Source of the DNA: Euryarchaeota archaeon RBG_13_57_23
GTDB lineage: Archaea > Thermoplasmatota > Thermoplasmata > UBA10834
Direction of reading: 5' to 3'
Assembly: GCA_001800675.1 (NCBI GenBank)
Contig: MGVW01000035.1
Span: forward strand, 1 to 64,000
DNA: 64,000 nucleotides
The position numbers were made by a program, and so were the translations under genes. The notes under the pieces were generated by a model. It was not told the origin of the DNA, searched no databases, and worked only from the letters and a program-made list of their open reading frames with translations. Of the stretch, positions 24,515 to 33,066 are shown one piece after another; within the stretch, counting starts at the first letter, position 1, and the number at the start of each line of letters is the position of its first letter.

Positions 24515-25795
24515 CTATGCGGAACCGCGCTTTCGCTTCAGCTCTTCTATGACCTCTTGGGCCCTGTCCATCCTGATCTTCTTCTCTGCGATGATGATCT
24601 CTGTGACTTCTTCGACGAGTTCGGGAGGACAACCGACGCTCGCGACTATGTTCCGGGCGTGAAGAGCCATGTGACCCTTTTGGATTCCCACGGTCGCCAA
24701 TGCTCTCAGCGCTGCGAAGTTCTGAGCCAGGCCCACAGCCGCAGCGACCTCTCCAAGCTCCTGAGCGGTCTTGACCCCCAGCAGCTTGACGCACGCCTTT
24801 GCAGTGGGGTGGACCTTGGTCGCACCGCCCACTAGTCCAACAGCCATAGGCAACTCGATAGTCCCTGCGAGGTCTCCCTCCGGGGTCTTCTCAAATATGG
24901 TCAGAGGTTTGTACATCCCTGACCGGGCCGCATACGAGTGAGCTCCCGCCTCGATCGCCCTCCAGTCGTTTCCGGTGGCTATCACGACTGAGTCGATGCC
25001 GTTCATTATGCCCTTGTTGTGAGTCGCGCATCGGTAAGGATCAGCCTCTGCGAACAGATAGGCCCCGATGACTCCATCCACCACGCTTTCCCCGCCGATG
25101 GCCTCCTTGGGCCATAGCGCACGCGCGCGCGCCAGTCTGTTAGAGGCGAGGTTGGACAGAATCCTGAGATTGACCTTCCCTCCGGATATGCTCTCAATGA
25201 CCGGAGCGACCGCTTCGGCCATCGTATTGACTGCGTTGGCTCCCATCGCGTCTCGTACATCAATGTGAAGGTGCACCACCACAATGTGCTCTTTCAGGGT
25301 TTGGATCACTCGGACTGCGAGGTCCTTCGCGCCCCCTCCGAGCTTCACCAGCATCGGGTCCTGTTTGTTGGCGAGATCGATTATCTCGTCCTTGTGCTCC
25401 AAGAGCAGATGTTTCACCCTGCTGGGATCCCTGATGTTCGTGAGTTGTATCTGTCCGATCATGATGGGAGCCGTGCTACTCGTGTGGAATCCCCCGGCGT
25501 CTCTGGCCATCTTGGCCGCATTCGACGCAGCGGCCACGACTGACGGTTCTTCGATTGCCATGGGAACGAGGTAGTCCTTCCCGTTGATCAGGAAGTTCGT
25601 CGCGATGCCTAGCGGAAGCTGGAACGACCCAACGGCGTTCTCGATCATCTTGTCGGGTATGGACGGGTCCATCCCTCCGAAGCCGGCGAGCGCCATCACT
25701 TCCTCGTCTGTGAGCGCCGCGAACTCCTTGACTATCCTCAGCCTCTCCGCCATGCCCAGTTTGTAGAACCCTTCGATCCTGGAGGTCTTTTCCAT
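24515..25795 (-). CDS. hmgA: HMG-CoA reductase, class II
   Basis: 426 aa from the chosen ATG. It reduces HMG-CoA to mevalonate for archaeal lipids. The catalytic Glu is in EEPSVVAAAS, the Lys in THNKGIMNGID, and the His in QKGHMALHARNI. The absence of an N-terminal membrane domain and the overall length mark the class II form also found in Thermoplasmata and Archaeoglobus, often NADH-linked. The frame continues to 25864, but a TATA (TTAAGAAA, 25840-25833) lies inside it, so the start is placed at 25795 with a leader of about 17 nt. Divergent from mevalonate kinase. Confidence 0.95.
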   Translation of the reverse strand: MEKTSRIEGFYKLGMAERLRIVKEFAALTDEEVMALAGFGGMDPSIPDKMIENAVGSFQLPLGIATNFLINGKDYLVPMAIEEPSVVAAASNAAKMARDAGGFHTSSTAPIMIGQIQLTNIRDPSRVKHLLLEHKDEIIDLANKQDPMLVKLGGGAKDLAVRVIQTLKEHIVVVHLHIDVRDAMGANAVNTMAEAVAPVIESISGGKVNLRILSNLASNRLARARALWPKEAIGGESVVDGVIGAYLFAEADPYRCATHNKGIMNGIDSVVIATGNDWRAIEAGAHSYAARSGMYKPLTIFEKTPEGDLAGTIELPMAVGLVGGATKVHPTAKACVKLLGVKTAQELGEVAAAVGLAQNFAALRALATVGIQKGHMALHARNIVASVGCPPELVEEVTEIIIAEKKIRMDRAQEVIEELKRKRGSA

Positions 25796-25832
25796 GTCCA
25801 CACCGGTCGCGTACGGACAACCCATTCGCGCT

Positions 25833-25840
25833 TTCTTAAT
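25833..25840 (-). promoter_or_regulatory. TATA box for HMG-CoA reductase
   Basis: Minus-strand TTAAGAAA, 38-45 bp upstream of the ATG at 25795. It decides the start site. Confidence 0.55.
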
Positions 25841-25911
25841 CCTTTTGGAGGGGGCGTTCGGCATTCACCGTCAGCGTGCGCTGCCAGGCATTGACATCGG
25901 CATACGGAAAA

Positions 25912-25920
25912 GGATATATT
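25912..25920 (+). promoter_or_regulatory. TATA box for mevalonate kinase
   Basis: GGATATATT, 25-33 bp before the ATG at 25945, giving a short leader that just includes the GGAGGA ribosome site. Confidence 0.6.
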
Positions 25921-25944
25921 CGGACTCGCGACTGGAGGAACGAT

Positions 25945-26889
25945 ATGGTGACCTGTTCTGCCCCTGGCAAGATGATACTCTTCGGAGAGCATGCGGTCGT
26001 TTTTGGAAAGCCCGCGCTCGCCCTCGCCATCAACCTCAGGATAACATCCACGGTCAAGGGCGCGAACCAGTATTCTGTCAACGGCCATCCGATGAAAAAA
26101 CGTCACCACATGTACATATCCGCGGCACTGGACGAGGCATGGGGCGGCCCTCCAATCAACATTGACACCAGTTCCGAGATACCTTCAGGTTCGGGGTTGG
26201 GCTCCTCCGCTGCTGTCACGGTATCGTGCGTGGGTGCGATGATGGCGCACAGGGGCGGGCTAGAGCCTGAGAAGATCGCGCTCAAGTCCTTCCTTGTCGA
26301 GAACAAGGTTCAGGGACGCGCGAGCCCGACGGACACCTCGACCTCCACCCATGGCCAGGGGATAATCGTCTCCCCGGAGAAGGTGGACAACTTCCTTTGG
26401 CGGATAGAGAACGGACAGAGATGCTGGAACATCCATCATTGCGAGGTCCCGAGGCTGCATTTCGTCGTGGGCTACACTAGAATCCACGCGTCGACGGGGC
26501 CACTCGTCGCCGGGGTCAAGAGACTGGTTGACTCGAGCCCGGAAGCAGTCCGCGCGATCGATAGGATTGGAGAGATAGTCCTCGAGGGGGTCGACGCGAT
26601 GGCCCATTCGGACAAGAAGAGACTGGGGGAGCTTATGGATGAGAATCACACGTTGCTCAATTCGATCCAGGTAGGTCACCCCGAACTGGACAGGCTCGTC
26701 GAGGCCTGCAGGCCGTTCTCGTACGGAGCCAAGCTCACTGGAGCGGGGGGCGGGGGAAGCATGATTGCCCTGACCGACAATCCCTCCGCGGTCGCGAAGG
26801 CCATCAAGGAGACGGGGAGCGAGCCGATCATTGTCGACGTAGGGGTCGAAGGCGTCAGGCTCGAGGATGAGGGAACTACGAGGAAATGA
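25945..26889 (+). CDS. mvk: Mevalonate kinase
   Basis: 314 aa GHMP kinase that phosphorylates mevalonate on the 5-hydroxyl. GEHAVV near the N-terminus, the ATP loop PSGSGLGSSAAVT, PTDTSTSTHG and the C-terminal GAGGGGSMIAL motif are all present. GGAGGA precedes the ATG at 25945; a longer frame from 25876 would start before the TATA at 25912. It is adjacent to and divergent from HMG-CoA reductase, forming a mevalonate-pathway pair. Downstream enzymes are not in the window, so the later route to isopentenyl diphosphate is undetermined. Confidence 0.95.
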   Translation: MVTCSAPGKMILFGEHAVVFGKPALALAINLRITSTVKGANQYSVNGHPMKKRHHMYISAALDEAWGGPPINIDTSSEIPSGSGLGSSAAVTVSCVGAMMAHRGGLEPEKIALKSFLVENKVQGRASPTDTSTSTHGQGIIVSPEKVDNFLWRIENGQRCWNIHHCEVPRLHFVVGYTRIHASTGPLVAGVKRLVDSSPEAVRAIDRIGEIVLEGVDAMAHSDKKRLGELMDENHTLLNSIQVGHPELDRLVEACRPFSYGAKLTGAGGGGSMIALTDNPSAVAKAIKETGSEPIIVDVGVEGVRLEDEGTTRK

Positions 26890-26926
26890 TAAATCGCTGG
26901 AAATGATTGACCCGGATGGTGTGTAA

Positions 26927-27124
26927 TTGGTCGAGAAGGTCGCACAGCACAGACACTGTCAGAACTGCGATAAGGCGATTCCGTACAAGGATGAGTTCTG
27001 CGACGAGAAGTGCGAGAGCGAATACGAGGTGAATGTCAAGTCCAAGAAGAAGCAGCTGACCTACTTCTATGTGGTGATGGTGGTCATCTTCGTGTTGGCC
27101 ATGGCCATGCTGTTCCTGGGGTGA
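26927..27124 (+). CDS. DUF2116-type zinc-ribbon membrane protein
   Basis: 65 aa. Residues 9-31 hold a zinc-binding HCQNC ... CDEKC motif, and residues about 44-64 form one transmembrane helix. This matches the small archaeal DUF2116 family of unknown function. Translation starts with TTG at 26927. The next gene begins 5 bp after its stop, so they are probably co-transcribed. Confidence 0.85.
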   Translation: MVEKVAQHRHCQNCDKAIPYKDEFCDEKCESEYEVNVKSKKKQLTYFYVVMVVIFVLAMAMLFLG

Positions 27125-27129
27125 ATGGG

Positions 27130-28143
27130 ATGCGGGTCGGTGTCGGCGGCACATTCAACGTGATTCACAAGGGCCACGAACTGCTTTTCGAGACCGCCTT
27201 CACGGTGGGCGACACGGTCGAGGTGGGCCTGACATCGGATGAGTTCGCGAGTTCGCAGAAGGGCGTCCCGGTCACACCTTACTTCATCCGAAAGGAGAAT
27301 CTTGCCAAGTTCCTCCAAAGGTACGGCAAGCCGTTCGAGATCGTGATGATAACGGATACGAATGGGACGGCCGCGACCTCGAAGATACTGGATGCCATCG
27401 TGGTCTCTCCTGAGACGAGATCGAATGCAGACAGGATCAATGATCTCCGTAAGAACAGCGGACTGAAAGCCCTCCAGGTGTTCGTGATTCGGGACGTCCG
27501 GGCAGACGACGCGCGAAGGATAAGCGCGTCCAGGGTTGTGCGGGGAGAGATCGACAAGGACGGGCGCCTGCTGAGGCCGATTAGGGTGGCTGTGGGAACG
27601 TCAAACAGGGTCAAGGTCGACGCTGTGACTAGAGTCTTCACCCAGGTTTTCGGGCTCGTGGAGGTGGAACAGGTCGAGCAGAAGCACTCGGTCGGCAGGC
27701 AGCCGATGGAGGAGGACACGATAACGGGCGCCATCGAGCGCGCGAGAAACGCTGTGGCTGCGAACAAGGCGGACTTTGGGGTCGGGATTGAGGCCGGTCT
27801 GTTCTTCAACAAGGTCCTGGAGAAACATCTCGATCTCCAGTACTGCGCAATCGTGGATTCCTCAGGCAGGATGACCGTTGGCCACGGCCCAGGTTTCGAA
27901 TATCCACCAGAGGTCATCAGGTCAGTGCTTCAGGGAAAGACCGTAGGAGACACGATGAGCATGATAACCGAGATCGAGGAGATCGGTCACAAGATGGGTT
28001 CGATCGGCTACCTGTCAGACGGACTGATAGACCGGACCTCACTGTCCGAGATATCGGTACTGATGGCTCTGATACCGAGAATAAGGAGTGAGTTGTACGA
28101 GGAGGACTCTCAGGCTTCTTCCTCAGCGAAGGCTTCCAAATAG
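27130..28143 (+). CDS. coaD: Fusion of phosphopantetheine adenylyltransferase and ITP/XTP phosphatase
   Basis: 337 aa from the ATG at 27130. Residues 1-150 are an archaeal-type PPAT (nucleotidyltransferase GTFNVIHKGHELL with the GxFxxxHxGH motif) that makes dephospho-CoA. Residues about 155-320 are a YjjX/DUF84 non-canonical NTPase (VAVGTSNRVKVDAV at its start, GVGIEAG in the middle). The N-terminal extension of the open frame upstream of 27130 is in the wrong frame relative to the preceding gene and unconserved. The two-domain fusion is known in some archaea. Its 3' end overlaps the convergent Cys-rich gene by 34 bp. Confidence 0.88.
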   Translation: MRVGVGGTFNVIHKGHELLFETAFTVGDTVEVGLTSDEFASSQKGVPVTPYFIRKENLAKFLQRYGKPFEIVMITDTNGTAATSKILDAIVVSPETRSNADRINDLRKNSGLKALQVFVIRDVRADDARRISASRVVRGEIDKDGRLLRPIRVAVGTSNRVKVDAVTRVFTQVFGLVEVEQVEQKHSVGRQPMEEDTITGAIERARNAVAANKADFGVGIEAGLFFNKVLEKHLDLQYCAIVDSSGRMTVGHGPGFEYPPEVIRSVLQGKTVGDTMSMITEIEEIGHKMGSIGYLSDGLIDRTSLSEISVLMALIPRIRSELYEEDSQASSSAKASK

Positions 28144-28334
28144 TCAACTAGTGTCTCGCAGCTCTCTTTGCCCACGCATCCGAATCTGCCGTACTTCTTG
28201 CAGTAATCCCCGGTCAGTTCGTGGTGTTCGCACTTGAGTGCGTCCTGATAATGAGCGCACTGTTTCTTGATACACGCAAAACCCGAGTACGTTCCAGAGC
28301 ACAGTCCATCCTTGGTGAGGTTCTTGCACTTCAC
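28110..28334 (-). CDS. Eight-cysteine small protein, copy B
   Basis: 74 aa, no recognised family. Eight Cys at 3, 12, 21, 26, 35, 45, 53 and 59 form two tandem modules: C-x8-C-x8-C-x4-C and C-x9-C-x7-C-x5-C, each with Gly and Phe before the third Cys. Acidic C-terminus. Probably binds metal (zinc or Fe-S); cytosolic. It is 4 bp downstream of its paralogue on the same strand and overlaps the end of the PPAT fusion gene by 34 bp. Confidence 0.75.
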   Translation of the reverse strand: MKCKNLTKDGLCSGTYSGFACIKKQCAHYQDALKCEHHELTGDYCKKYGRFGCVGKESCETLVDYLEAFAEEEA

Positions 28335-28338
28335 AGTA

Positions 28339-28629
28339 TCACAGCTCCTCCTTGGGTCTCATGAGCCGCTCCTGATGGATCACGAGCTGCTTTCTGTATG
28401 ATTCCGGGGTAACGCAGTGCTCTCGCCCAGGACAGAAGAACCTCTGATATTTCTCGCAGTACAAGCCGAGCCATTTCTCGTGCCCGCACCCGTCCGATTC
28501 GCTACCTGGCTTCTTGAGAACGAGTATGTTCAAGCCAGAGAACTCGCACTTGTCGGCACCGATGCACTCCAGGCTGTCGACATGTTTGTTGGCGCATGCT
28601 CCGCTAAGATAGCTATACCTGCAGCTCAT
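28339..28629 (-). CDS. Eight-cysteine small protein, copy A
   Basis: 96 aa, no recognised family. Cys at 3, 12, 22, 28, 48, 58, 66 and 72. The second module C-x9-C-x7-C-x5-C has exactly the same spacing as in the neighbouring 74-aa protein, and the first differs by one residue in two gaps. A longer linker between modules and a C-terminal helix distinguish it. TTTATTTG near 28681 may be its TATA. Confidence 0.75.
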   Translation of the reverse strand: MSCRYSYLSGACANKHVDSLECIGADKCEFSGLNILVLKKPGSESDGCGHEKWLGLYCEKYQRFFCPGREHCVTPESYRKQLVIHQERLMRPKEEL

Positions 28630-28806
28630 CCCATCCCGTGCTCTTGCGAGCGTACTGTCATGCGCGTGCGCGCAAATAAACGTATCCGGAATGTCGCTTT
28701 TTGTGATCGTTGAGTATGGAGGCTTTTTTTGACGACAAGTTTTCCTTGACGCATCAACATCATAAAGGTCTAGAAGGCCACTAGGGACTCCGACCAGAGG
28801 GAGCGC

Positions 28807-29763
28807 GTGGAAGTCAGGAGTACCTACATTTCGGTCGTGCTGATTTCTGCCCTCGTAGTTGCTTTTGAATCCGTGGCTGTAGAGGGCGCGCTGAACATCG
28901 CAGATCTCGATGTGTTCATTGTGACTGCAATCCCTTCCATTGTGGGCGGTTTGATACTGATGTCGGCGAGGCCGTCAGGCACTGCCTCGTTCGTCAGAGG
29001 ATTGGATGGAAAGGGATGGTTCTGGATGACTGTCCTGTGCCTGTTCGTCGCGGTGGGAATCCTCTTGTGGTTTGATGCTGTGGGACGCATCGGGGCTGGG
29101 AAGGAAGCGCTCCTGGGAGGGGGATCGTCCGAGGTGCTGTTCGTAGTCCTGCTGAGCGCGATATTCCTCTCCGAGAGGCTCAGCAAGCTTGAGGCGGTCG
29201 GCGGCCTGATGGTAGTAGTCGGGGTCTTCTTGGTGTTGTTGAACACGGATGACATGTCCCTCGGCTTCGGATTCGGGGAATTGGAGGTCTTGGTCAGTTC
29301 CTTCTCTTTTGGATGCTCGATCGTGCTGACCGCTGCATTGCTGAAGGAGCACGACCTGATTCCGCTGTCCGGGGTAGAACTCTTCTTGTCTGGGGTCATC
29401 GTGCTCTCGTTCGGTGTCGTTTTCGGGCTCATCACTTGGCCCGGGACGAACGGCCTGCTCCTGATGGTGCTTCTGGGGCTGTTTCCATCGGTCGGTTTGC
29501 TGACGTACAACGCCGGGCTGCCGAAGATAGGAGCTCCCCTGACTTCGGTGCTGTTTGCCCTGACTGGCATTTTGACCGTATGCGCTCAGGTCCTTGTCCT
29601 GCAGTTCTTCCCGGATGCCGATTTCTTGCCTCCAGAGAACTTGGCCCTCGCGGTCACGGGGGGCGCAGTCGCGTTCCTCGGTGTGTATCTCCTGAATATC
29701 AGACCCACGGCCAAGACGCCATCGATCGAGACGACGAAGAAGAGCGCTGAGGGGGAGATTTGA
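28807..29763 (+). CDS. EamA/DMT-family transporter
   Basis: 318 aa with about ten hydrophobic helices in two EamA repeats (about 5-145 and 155-300), the drug/metabolite transporter architecture. Substrate unknown. It starts with GTG at 28807; CATAAAGG near 28770 may be the TATA. The last 19 bp of the gene run over the 3' end of the tRNA-Ser gene on the opposite strand. Confidence 0.88.
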   Translation: MEVRSTYISVVLISALVVAFESVAVEGALNIADLDVFIVTAIPSIVGGLILMSARPSGTASFVRGLDGKGWFWMTVLCLFVAVGILLWFDAVGRIGAGKEALLGGGSSEVLFVVLLSAIFLSERLSKLEAVGGLMVVVGVFLVLLNTDDMSLGFGFGELEVLVSSFSFGCSIVLTAALLKEHDLIPLSGVELFLSGVIVLSFGVVFGLITWPGTNGLLLMVLLGLFPSVGLLTYNAGLPKIGAPLTSVLFALTGILTVCAQVLVLQFFPDADFLPPENLALAVTGGAVAFLGVYLLNIRPTAKTPSIETTKKSAEGEI

Positions 29764-29831
29764 ACTCCCGAGGTACGGAGTACCACCAACTCTCAAGGCT
29801 GGCGCCGTGAACCGGGCTTAGCTACCTCAGC
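29745..29831 (-). tRNA. tRNA-Ser (anticodon TGA)
   Basis: 87 nt class II tRNA. The acceptor GCTGAGG (29831-29825) pairs with CCTCAGC (29752-29746), discriminator G. The anticodon stem CCAGC/GTTGG carries loop CTTGAGA, giving TGA. The variable arm GGTAC-TCC-GTACC is long, as in serine tRNAs, and the T arm is GGGAG/CTCCC around TTCAAAT. CCA is not encoded. Its 3' 19 nt are antisense to the end of the EamA transporter gene. Confidence 0.94.
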
Positions 29832-29885
29832 AGATGGTGAACAAGATATCCGCTGATATCAGGGTTTCGGAGAACTCAGAGGTGC

Positions 29886-31553
29886 TTATGATGAAAGCGG
29901 GCTCTCGGCACGCATGGCGCGCAGTCTGTCAAGGTCCAGTTCGAACGCCACCATTGGGTATTTGAGCTCGAACGATTCTATCACGAAGGGCGATATCTCT
30001 CCCATGATACCGACTTGCCGTCCCTTGATCTCGACAGCCGCACACCTTCCACCGATGAAGCTGGGATTGGAGTGCTGGACGATGTCGAAATCGAGCCCGA
30101 GCCCTGACACCACAGACTGAACCAGCGACTTGATCTCCGTGAAACTCGCTTTTGCGTGGATGGCCACGCCCGACAACAACACACGGTTCTTGCCGTTCAG
30201 GACCACGTCGCCGACCTCGAATATCCGCTGAGGCAGCTCTCTGTGCTTGTTCCTCCTGAGAACCGTCATCAGGCTCGGGAGCAGTGAGGTCCTGACAAGC
30301 GTGTGTTCCATGCTGACGGGGTTGCGGACCCGCGTGGCGTTCTTCTCATCAGGGAGATTCATGGAGACGAACTGGTCCTTCGGATTCGACAAAGAGAGAG
30401 TGACGACCTCGAAGTAGCCTAAGCCGACCATGATGGTCTTCACGGAGCTTCCGAATTCAAGGACCGGATCCTGGACCCCGAAGGTGGCCCTGAGCGGAAG
30501 AGAGGCGCCGAATCTCTCGAACCCGAACCCGATCGCCACGTCCTCTGCGAGGTCGACGGGATGCAGGATGTCCGTCCTGTATCTCGGGACTAGGACATCC
30601 AGTCCCGTGGTCCCCGAGCTAGCGCCATACCCCATGCGTTTGAGGCAGTCCGCCATCTCGTCAGGGGTTAGTCTCGTCCCGATCCACTTGTTCGCGTAGG
30701 CGGCATCAAGGGACATCGTCTGAGGGCTCAGGTCTGGTGCAAGGGATTTCTGTCCGTCTTGCGTGATTCTGACCGTCTTTATCTTGCCCCCCCGCTCGGC
30801 CAGGGCCGTGGTAAGTATGTTGACCGCACCCTTCACCGCGTTCAGGTCAGTGCCTGTGCAGTCGACGAAGATGTCCGTGGTCTCTTCAGTTATCGCGGTC
30901 GTGATGCCGTTGATGATCGGAGGGAAAGACAGGACCTCACCCTCTCTGTCGACGATTATCGGGTACCGTTTCTTGCCGTCGAGGACGAACGCGTATGCCA
31001 TGCCCTTCTCGTGCTCCTTCAGGATCTCCGCTGGAGTCATCCTCCTGGAACCCTGCAAGGGAACGAATGACAGCTCGTCCGGGAGGACGGCTTTGTACGT
31101 GAACGGTGGTTTCACGGTCCTGAAGTCGTGAATCCCAATCGCCACCTTCTTCCTGTTCCTGCCATGAGTGAGATGAAGCTTCTCCTGAAGGTCCATCATC
31201 GAGCGGATGAGAGGATCGGTGATCAAGTTCCCCTCGACCAGGGCGGACCATATGTACGGCCTGACCTCGTTCACGGACGGGTCGACATTCAGGTCGACAT
31301 CCGAATCGTCCACCTTATATGTCCGAAGCCCGGGCTCGTATCCGAAGAACGCTCGCACCGCCCTCGAGATCCCCTCGACTGAGAACAGATCTGGTCTGTC
31401 GGGGAAGAACTCGAAAGAGAGTTCGTCCCCGTCTTCCGGTACGGATTTCAGATCCGCGCCTATCAGAGGGAGCTTCTCGCGGAGGAGGTCTCGAGGCACT
31501 TCCCTGCCCACGAGCTCGCATAGATCCGAGTAGCTGAAATTGATGACTGGCAT
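29886..31553 (-). CDS. pheT: Phenylalanyl-tRNA synthetase beta subunit
   Basis: 555 aa, the archaeal/eukaryal PheT length without the bacterial N-terminal EMAP domain. It forms the alpha2beta2 synthetase with PheS. A B1-like start (INFSYSDLCELVG), the FEFFPDRPDLFS segment and the B3/B4 and B5 domains are present. The frame extends to 31718, but a TATA (CTTTATTATAG, 31598-31588) lies inside that extension, so the ATG at 31553 is used. pheS is not adjacent. Confidence 0.95.
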   Translation of the reverse strand: MPVINFSYSDLCELVGREVPRDLLREKLPLIGADLKSVPEDGDELSFEFFPDRPDLFSVEGISRAVRAFFGYEPGLRTYKVDDSDVDLNVDPSVNEVRPYIWSALVEGNLITDPLIRSMMDLQEKLHLTHGRNRKKVAIGIHDFRTVKPPFTYKAVLPDELSFVPLQGSRRMTPAEILKEHEKGMAYAFVLDGKKRYPIIVDREGEVLSFPPIINGITTAITEETTDIFVDCTGTDLNAVKGAVNILTTALAERGGKIKTVRITQDGQKSLAPDLSPQTMSLDAAYANKWIGTRLTPDEMADCLKRMGYGASSGTTGLDVLVPRYRTDILHPVDLAEDVAIGFGFERFGASLPLRATFGVQDPVLEFGSSVKTIMVGLGYFEVVTLSLSNPKDQFVSMNLPDEKNATRVRNPVSMEHTLVRTSLLPSLMTVLRRNKHRELPQRIFEVGDVVLNGKNRVLLSGVAIHAKASFTEIKSLVQSVVSGLGLDFDIVQHSNPSFIGGRCAAVEIKGRQVGIMGEISPFVIESFELKYPMVAFELDLDRLRAMRAESPLSS

Positions 31554-31588
31554 CGTCCTTTGTTCCGTCGAATGGAATCGGTTGCGTC

Positions 31589-31598
31589 TATAATAAAG
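31589..31598 (-). promoter_or_regulatory. TATA box for pheT
   Basis: Minus-strand CTTTATTATA, 36-45 bp before the pheT ATG at 31553. It defines a short leader and the start codon. Confidence 0.65.
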
Positions 31599-31611
31599 TT
31601 GGCCGACTCGA

Positions 31612-32922
31612 TTAGTGTTCACCGTGGTCAGGTCTGACCGGCTCCACGGACGCTTTGCTCGTTGTCGGCTGAGGTTTGCGTGTCTCAGCGACATACACCG
31701 CGATGATCCCAGTAGCAATCGCGAGCATGGCAGTGCATAGTATGATGGGCGCCTCAGGGCTGATGGCTTCGTAGAGGAATCCGAGCATGACGAATCCGAC
31801 TATGTTTCCTGTCCCCTGAAACATGTGATACGCTCCCACGACCCTGCCTCGTTCCTCCTCAAGCATTATGTCCGCAAGCATCGCCCCGACTGCAGGGTTT
31901 GATATGGAGCCTCCTATGTCGGAAATCACCACAATGAGTACAACCTGCCAGAAATCCGTCACGACAAGGTTGAGGGACAAGCCGAACGCCATGATTATTC
32001 CGCCGATGATCATGTTGGGCCGTCGCCCGATTTTATCCGCAATCGCGCCGGCCGGGATGGTGCCGAGCATCATGGCGAGCATGCCCACGGAGAGTGCAAT
32101 GCCGATTTGCGCTGTATCGAGTCCGAGCTCGTCATCCCAGTAGAGCAGCAGCCCTAGGTTCCACAGACCCTGGACGACGCCCATGACGGTCCCTCTCACG
32201 GTCACGGCGTAGAGTGACCTGTTGTGGGACGCGTTTCTCTTCCATGATTGGAACATGGAGAACATGCTTGGCTTCTTCTCCGAAAGGACAATCTTCGGCG
32301 CACGAATCTGAAGTGTCAAGAGCGCGCAAACGAAGGCGAGTATTGCTGCGAAGTAGAACGGGGAATTGAGGCCGAACTCGGAAGCGAGTATGCCCCCTAG
32401 GCCTGGACCGCCCATTGCCCCTAGGAGTTCGGCCGTGCCTTCCGCGCCCATCGCGACCCCTCGTTTGCTCTCCGGGACTATGTCAGCTGTGAGGGCAAAG
32501 GCGGCGGGTGTCGCGAGCGCCGCACCTAGTCCTTCGAGGAATCTGAGCACTGCGAATTGATAGGCATCGGTGATGAACGCCATCAGAAGCGTCGTCAGGG
32601 AGAATATCAGCACGCCCGCGACGATCATCTGCTTTCTGCCGATCTTGTCCGCCCAGTATCCTGCGGGGATCATGAAAATGACCATGGACACGGCGAACAG
32701 CGCGTACGCCAAACCCATGAACGACGCGGACATATGCAGCCTGTCCTCGGCAAGCCTCGGCATTATTGGCCCTAGGATCCCGAACCCGAGACCTATCACT
32801 GCCAGAGATAGCAACAAGATCGTGAAGTCGCGAGAGATGCGAAGAGGGTTGATCCGGTCTCCCTTTCCCTTCTGGACTTCTGGAGCGGACATGGACTTCC
32901 CGGCAGTATCAGCGGCGGTCAT
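31612..32922 (-). CDS. MFS transporter
   Basis: 436 aa with twelve predicted membrane segments in two halves. The cytoplasmic loop motif GYWADKIGRKQ between TM2 and TM3, and GAIADKIGRRP between TM8 and TM9, are classic major-facilitator signatures. The drug:H+ antiporter type is the closest match, but the substrate is unknown. AGGAGA precedes the ATG. Confidence 0.9.
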   Translation of the reverse strand: MTAADTAGKSMSAPEVQKGKGDRINPLRISRDFTILLLSLAVIGLGFGILGPIMPRLAEDRLHMSASFMGLAYALFAVSMVIFMIPAGYWADKIGRKQMIVAGVLIFSLTTLLMAFITDAYQFAVLRFLEGLGAALATPAAFALTADIVPESKRGVAMGAEGTAELLGAMGGPGLGGILASEFGLNSPFYFAAILAFVCALLTLQIRAPKIVLSEKKPSMFSMFQSWKRNASHNRSLYAVTVRGTVMGVVQGLWNLGLLLYWDDELGLDTAQIGIALSVGMLAMMLGTIPAGAIADKIGRRPNMIIGGIIMAFGLSLNLVVTDFWQVVLIVVISDIGGSISNPAVGAMLADIMLEEERGRVVGAYHMFQGTGNIVGFVMLGFLYEAISPEAPIILCTAMLAIATGIIAVYVAETRKPQPTTSKASVEPVRPDHGEH

Positions 32923-32991
32923 TGTGGTTCTCCTAGATGGTCATTATTGACTAACTCATGGCCACTTTGCAGCCCCCGAGTACAGGAGGCA

Positions 32992-33000
32992 AAAATATAA
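32992..33000. promoter_or_regulatory. TATA box between MFS gene and KaiC-like pair
   Basis: AAAATATAA. On the plus strand it predicts a transcript start near 33024 and a leader of about 43 nt for the KaiC-like pair. It also reads TTATATTTT toward the MFS gene, 70 bp from its ATG. Confidence 0.55.
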
Positions 33001-33066
33001 GCCTAACCATGGGGAATCCAGAAGACAAGCGGTACCACGGTCTCTTCCAGCGCATGGTGGCGAAAG

